Shown here: positions 61,063 through 64,000 of the stretch, in pieces
How the letters are laid out: the number at the start of each line of letters is the position of its first letter
Position numbering within the stretch: position 1 is the first letter of the stretch
Source: UBA2266 sp964406945
GTDB lineage: Bacteria; Planctomycetota; Phycisphaerae; Sedimentisphaerales; Anaerobacaceae
NCBI GenBank assembly: GCA_964406945.1
Contig: CAYOTO010000009.1
Span: 1 to 64,000 of the forward strand
Reading direction: 5' to 3'
DNA: 64,000 nt
The notes under the pieces: generated by a model
Told to the model about the DNA's origin: nothing
What the model saw: the letters and a program-made list of their open reading frames with translations, nothing else
The model's database searches: none
Made by a program: the position numbers and the translations under genes

Positions 61063-61476
61063 CTAATCCTTCTGATGTGTGTGGGCGCTGTCGGCTGCAA
61101 CTGTTTTCTGGTAAAGGATATCTTCGATATTTCCGAGCAGCTCTTTCGGACTGAATGGTTTGCTCAGGCACGCCGAGATGAGCAGTTGCTCTCTCTGTTC
61201 ATCGGTGACGGCAAAACTCCTTGCGGTCAGCAAGATTGCGGGTATTTCTCTGGTCTGCTCGCAGGCGCGGAGTTTTTCGAGAAATTCGATGCCGCTCATG
61301 ACGGGCATCTGGTAATCGGTGACTACGATATCGGGCTTTTCGGAGCAAGCCAGTTCGAAGGCGTCCGCGCCGTTATCGGCCGTTATGATTTCGTATCCGT
61401 TGTTGCGGAGCTTTATTGCGACCACATGCACGATGTGAATTTCGTCGTCCACAACCAGTACTTTTTTGCCTGTCAT
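61063..61476 (-). CDS. Stand-alone receiver (CheY-like) response regulator
   Basis: A 137-residue receiver. It has VLVVDDEIHIVHVVAIKL (acidic pair), IVVTDYQMPVMSG (phospho-acceptor Asp near residue 52), AILLTARSF (switch Thr) and CLSKPFSPKEL (Lys), so it should be active. The C-terminal 15 residues are polar and not part of the domain. There is no output domain. The sensor kinase encoded just upstream (61534-63012) is the natural partner, and the HD-GYP protein downstream a possible target. Confidence 0.9.
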   Translation of the reverse strand: MTGKKVLVVDDEIHIVHVVAIKLRNNGYEIITADNGADAFELACSEKPDIVVTDYQMPVMSGIEFLEKLRACEQTREIPAILLTARSFAVTDEQREQLLISACLSKPFSPKELLGNIEDILYQKTVAADSAHTHQKD

Positions 61477-61533
61477 TCGTACTCTCCAAATATCAGCTTC
61501 AGGTGTAAACTAATGTCGGTGCGTGGTGCGGCT

Positions 61534-63012
61534 TCAGCCGGTCTCAACAGTTGCGAGGCCGACGGCCAGGGGCAACTCGAAGCCGAATGTGCTTCCCTGG
61601 CCCTGCTTGCTCTCTACGAACACTCGACCGCCATGAACAGTTTCGACTATCTGTTTGACGAGGTTTAGGCCCAGACCGGTACCCTTTGCCTGCTTGTTAT
61701 TAGCGCCGACACGGTAGAATTTGTCGAAGACATGGTCTACTTCGTCTTCTGGGATTCCAACGCCTGTGTCGGTAACGGTAACAACGACGGTCTGTGCCGC
61801 GTCGTCGACCTGGCTGTCAATATTTACTTTTCCGCCCGCGGGGGTGTACTTAACAGCATTGCTGAGCAGGTTCACTATAACCTGATTGATCATGTCCTTA
61901 TCGGCGTTTACCTGGTCAAATACGATCGGGTTGGGCGCGGTTACCTCGATATTCTTTTCAGAGGCGAAGCTCTTGATCATCTTGAGCTGCTCCTGAATCA
62001 GTATCGTGAGGCTAACCTGCTCTTTGCTGACTTTTGTCAGACCGGATTCTATGCGGGATATGTTGAGTATGTCTTCTATGAGGCGTTTGAGACGCTGGGC
62101 CTGCGTTTGTATAACATTATAGAATTCACTGCGGGTTTCTTCGTCGTCTGCTTCGCCGTCCACCAGCATTTCAGAATACGCGGTTATGGATGCCAGCGGC
62201 GTCTTCAGTTCGTGTGACACGTGGCTGACGAAGTCGTTCTTGGCCTGCGATATTTCTTTTTCCCTTGTGATGTCGTGCAGTACGGAGACCGTGCCGCAGA
62301 TGTGATCACGTTCGTCGTATACGCAGGATACTATCGTGTCGAACACGCGCGGTCCGTCGCCGTGGGTGAATTCAAGCTCCTGTCGCGTTGCACGGGCCTT
62401 GCTGGAGCGGCAGTGTTTGAGAAGTTGGACGAAGTGCATTCTGTCGTCCGGGACGACGTCCTGGATGTGTCTGTGCTGAGCTTTATCGGCGTCGAACCCG
62501 AGCAGTTCGGCCGCGGCGTCGTTTGCAATCAGCAGTCTGTCGCTTTCATCCAGCGCTACCACGGCGTCGCATATACTGTAGATTATCGCTTCGGTGTTGC
62601 GCTGCCTGCGATTCGAGAGCTGCAACTGTATCTGCAGATCCTTTACGCGACAATCATGGTCGTCCAGTTTGGAGGCGTAGACATCGAAACGCTCCTGGAG
62701 CGTATCGGTAAGGTCTTTGACTACGGGATTGTCCCTGTGCTTGAGTTCGATATCCGAGGGGCTTTTGAGCCAGGCGGACGCGGACGTGATTCCGGCGGTC
62801 AGCGTAAGCCACTGCCACCCGAGCCAGAGCACGCCAAGAACGCCTGCTACACTGCTGACCAGCGCGATGATGTTTAGAACTCTCATCGCGCCGGCAGCAC
62901 TGGTACCCACTCCGATGCCAGAACCCCGCCATGCTGCAAACGCTCCTGCAAGCAGGCCGATGACAGCTACGGCGAGGACTATCAACGATATGTTTTTTCT
63001 CTTATCCAGCAT
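61534..63012 (-). CDS. PAS-domain sensor histidine kinase (PhoR-like)
   Basis: A 492-residue kinase with two close N-terminal helices (ISLIVLAVAVIGLLAGAFAAW, VLNIIALVSSVAGVLGVLWL). A HAMP-like or coiled segment follows, then a PAS domain (IYSICDAVVALDESDRLLIAN ... LGFDADKAQHRHI). The H-box is FVSHVSHELKTPLASITAYSEML. The HATPase domain has NLLSNAVKYTPAGG, DTGVGIPEDEVDHVFDKFYR and GTGLGLNLVKQIVETVHGG. The ATG at 63012 (MLDKRKNIS) is preferred because the frame's first 16 codons lie in the preceding intergenic sequence. It should phosphorylate the receiver encoded next. Confidence 0.92.
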   Translation of the reverse strand: MLDKRKNISLIVLAVAVIGLLAGAFAAWRGSGIGVGTSAAGAMRVLNIIALVSSVAGVLGVLWLGWQWLTLTAGITSASAWLKSPSDIELKHRDNPVVKDLTDTLQERFDVYASKLDDHDCRVKDLQIQLQLSNRRQRNTEAIIYSICDAVVALDESDRLLIANDAAAELLGFDADKAQHRHIQDVVPDDRMHFVQLLKHCRSSKARATRQELEFTHGDGPRVFDTIVSCVYDERDHICGTVSVLHDITREKEISQAKNDFVSHVSHELKTPLASITAYSEMLVDGEADDEETRSEFYNVIQTQAQRLKRLIEDILNISRIESGLTKVSKEQVSLTILIQEQLKMIKSFASEKNIEVTAPNPIVFDQVNADKDMINQVIVNLLSNAVKYTPAGGKVNIDSQVDDAAQTVVVTVTDTGVGIPEDEVDHVFDKFYRVGANNKQAKGTGLGLNLVKQIVETVHGGRVFVESKQGQGSTFGFELPLAVGLATVETG

Positions 63013-63071
63013 GATACTTTTCCTGTTTGTTAAAGCGCGGCGCCCGAAGGCGCCGCGCACAACAAGCAGTG

Positions 63072-64000
63072 TTACGGTCTGGTCCAGTTAGGAGCTTCCT
63101 GCTCGTCAACCTCCTGATTTACCAGCCTTTCGAGCTTTTCGTACTGGGCCGGATCGGTCTCTTTGACGATTCTCTCTTTAAGCCGTATGGCCTCGAGATA
63201 TGTCGGACGTCTCTTCAAAGACTTTTTGACGTATTTCAGGGCGGTGTAATTGTCGCCCTCGACGTACGCTTGAGCGGCCCTGGAGTAATCATCCTCGGCC
63301 AGTCTGGGCCTGTCGATCCACTGCAACGCATCCTTAGCTGCATATCTCTTTCGGCTTACGTCCGCCGCACGCGCTTCGCCGTCCGTCTCTCTGGGTTCTT
63401 CGATAATGTGCGGCGTAAGCAGGATCATGACCTCCTGACGGGTGACTGAGTCGGCGGTGCCCCTGAAGGCGGCTCCGACCCAGGGCAGATCTCCGAGAAG
63501 CGGGACCTGTGTTCTCTTGGTCGAAGTTTTGTCGCGAAACAGCCCGCCGATCACAATCGTCTGACCGTCTCTGACCATGATATTCGTAACCAGTTCGGCC
63601 GAGGTTTCGTCAGGAATGCCTTGGGCGTTGAGTTCACCGGAACTGTCCTTCGGATGAATATCCATACGGATGTAGCCGTCGTTGCCGATATACGGACGGA
63701 ACGAGAGCTTGGTACCGGTATCGAGGAATTCCACCTTTTCGGTCGTCGAGGTATCGATCTGAGTGGTCTGTGACCTGTAACCGATCTTGGTTCCGATATA
63801 AACCTGACCAAGCTGTTTGTTGACGGCCAAAATCTTGGGATTGGCCATAATGGTAACGTCGGTTATCGTCTCGACGGCTCTGATGAAGACGCCCACGTCG
63901 TCGTGAGTAACTCCAATCGAAAGCCCGCCGGAGTTAGTAACCTGGCTGGTTCCAACCCCTCTGAAAAAATCGGCGGCACCGTCCAGCAGATCACCCGCAG
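63072..64000 (-). CDS. gspD: Type II secretion secretin (GspD/PilQ family), C-terminal part, runs off the window
   Basis: The visible 309 codons continue without a start past the window edge (DLLDGAADFFRGVGTSQVTN ... at 64000). The secretin core shows VETITDVTIMANPKILAVNKQ, IGTKIGYRSQTTQ, VEFLDTGTKLSFRPYI and VRDGQTIVIGGLFRDKTS, LLGDLPWVGAAFRGT and EVMILLTPHII, all typical. After the core a helical C-terminal tail of about 95 residues (YSRAAQAYVEGDNYTALKYV, KSLKRRPTYLEAIRLKERI) resembles a TPR pair; it may bind a pilotin or peptidoglycan. It is first in transcription order of the secretion/signalling locus as seen here. Confidence 0.92.
   Translation of the reverse strand, partial: AGDLLDGAADFFRGVGTSQVTNSGGLSIGVTHDDVGVFIRAVETITDVTIMANPKILAVNKQLGQVYIGTKIGYRSQTTQIDTSTTEKVEFLDTGTKLSFRPYIGNDGYIRMDIHPKDSSGELNAQGIPDETSAELVTNIMVRDGQTIVIGGLFRDKTSTKRTQVPLLGDLPWVGAAFRGTADSVTRQEVMILLTPHIIEEPRETDGEARAADVSRKRYAAKDALQWIDRPRLAEDDYSRAAQAYVEGDNYTALKYVKKSLKRRPTYLEAIRLKERIVKETDPAQYEKLERLVNQEVDEQEAPNWTRP

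Overview
The window looks like part of the chromosome of an anaerobic or fermentative Planctomycetota bacterium, probably near the Phycisphaerae/Sedimentisphaerales. This placement is an inference. It rests on two short secreted proteins ending in a PEP-CTERM-like tail (VPxPGAVLLGFLG, then basic residues), a secreted protein with a planctomycete-style dockerin-like C-terminus, DUF1573 and DUF11-type lipoproteins, a type II secretion locus, and a complete [FeFe]-hydrogenase operon with its own maturases. No rRNA or other marker is present to prove it.

Layout. (1) About 0.3-22.3 kb, minus strand: an exopolysaccharide locus read from a good promoter at about 22.3 kb. Its first gene fuses a WecA/MraY-type sugar-1-phosphate transferase to a WecG/TagA-type glycosyltransferase. 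Then come a Wzc-like tyrosine autokinase, an O-antigen ligase/polymerase, a sulfotransferase, a Wzx flippase, an FkbM methyltransferase, GT2 and GT4 glycosyltransferases, a hexapeptide acetyltransferase, a membrane-anchored PQQ-like propeller protein, a CapK-like ligase, a polysaccharide deacetylase and an alpha-helical-barrel protein. The set fits a Wzx/Wzy-type surface polysaccharide that is probably sulfated and acetylated. The locus carries decay products: a truncated GT2 copy, a sulfotransferase tail and a 21-bp tandem repeat. (2) 22.3-26.6 kb: a long gene-free region, an orphan FixJ-like regulator, a frameshifted dockerin-tailed secreted protein, two tRNAs (Val, Ala) and a nitroreductase. 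(3) 26.6-39.7 kb, minus strand: one operon running rex, a previously unlisted 54-aa ORF, a sensor kinase, an HndB-like ferredoxin, HydB (NuoF-like), HydA, HydG, HydC (NuoE-like), HydE, a receiver protein, aspartase and HydF. Structural genes, all three maturases, a redox repressor and a two-component pair sit together behind a Rex operator. (4) 39.7-43.2 kb: a remnant of an IS701-type transposase, sigma-54-type promoter sequences, two PEP-CTERM-like genes and paired inverted repeats. (5) 43.2-55.9 kb: NfeD-like protein, a flavin disulfide reductase with a TVP38 membrane protein and DUF547 protein, GH15 glucoamylase-like enzyme, AI-2E-family permease, two lipoproteins, an acyltransferase, an iron-sulfur flavoprotein and a 2H phosphoesterase. 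(6) 55.9-64.0 kb, minus strand: a type II secretion/pilus-type set (secretin, GspE, GspF) with a kinase, receiver, HD-GYP and STAS protein placed between the secretin and the ATPase.

The points most worth following are departures from family signatures inside the hydrogenase operon (Ser at the proton-relay Cys of HydA, Cys for Pro in the second H-cluster motif, Gly for a cluster Cys in HydG), the fused WecA-WecG initiator, a sigma-54 promoter placed correctly in front of a PEP-CTERM gene, a one-base frameshift in a G-run of the dockerin-tailed gene, the Asn in the Walker A of GspE, and the small uncharacterised ORF that exactly fills the gap between rex and the hydrogenase kinase.
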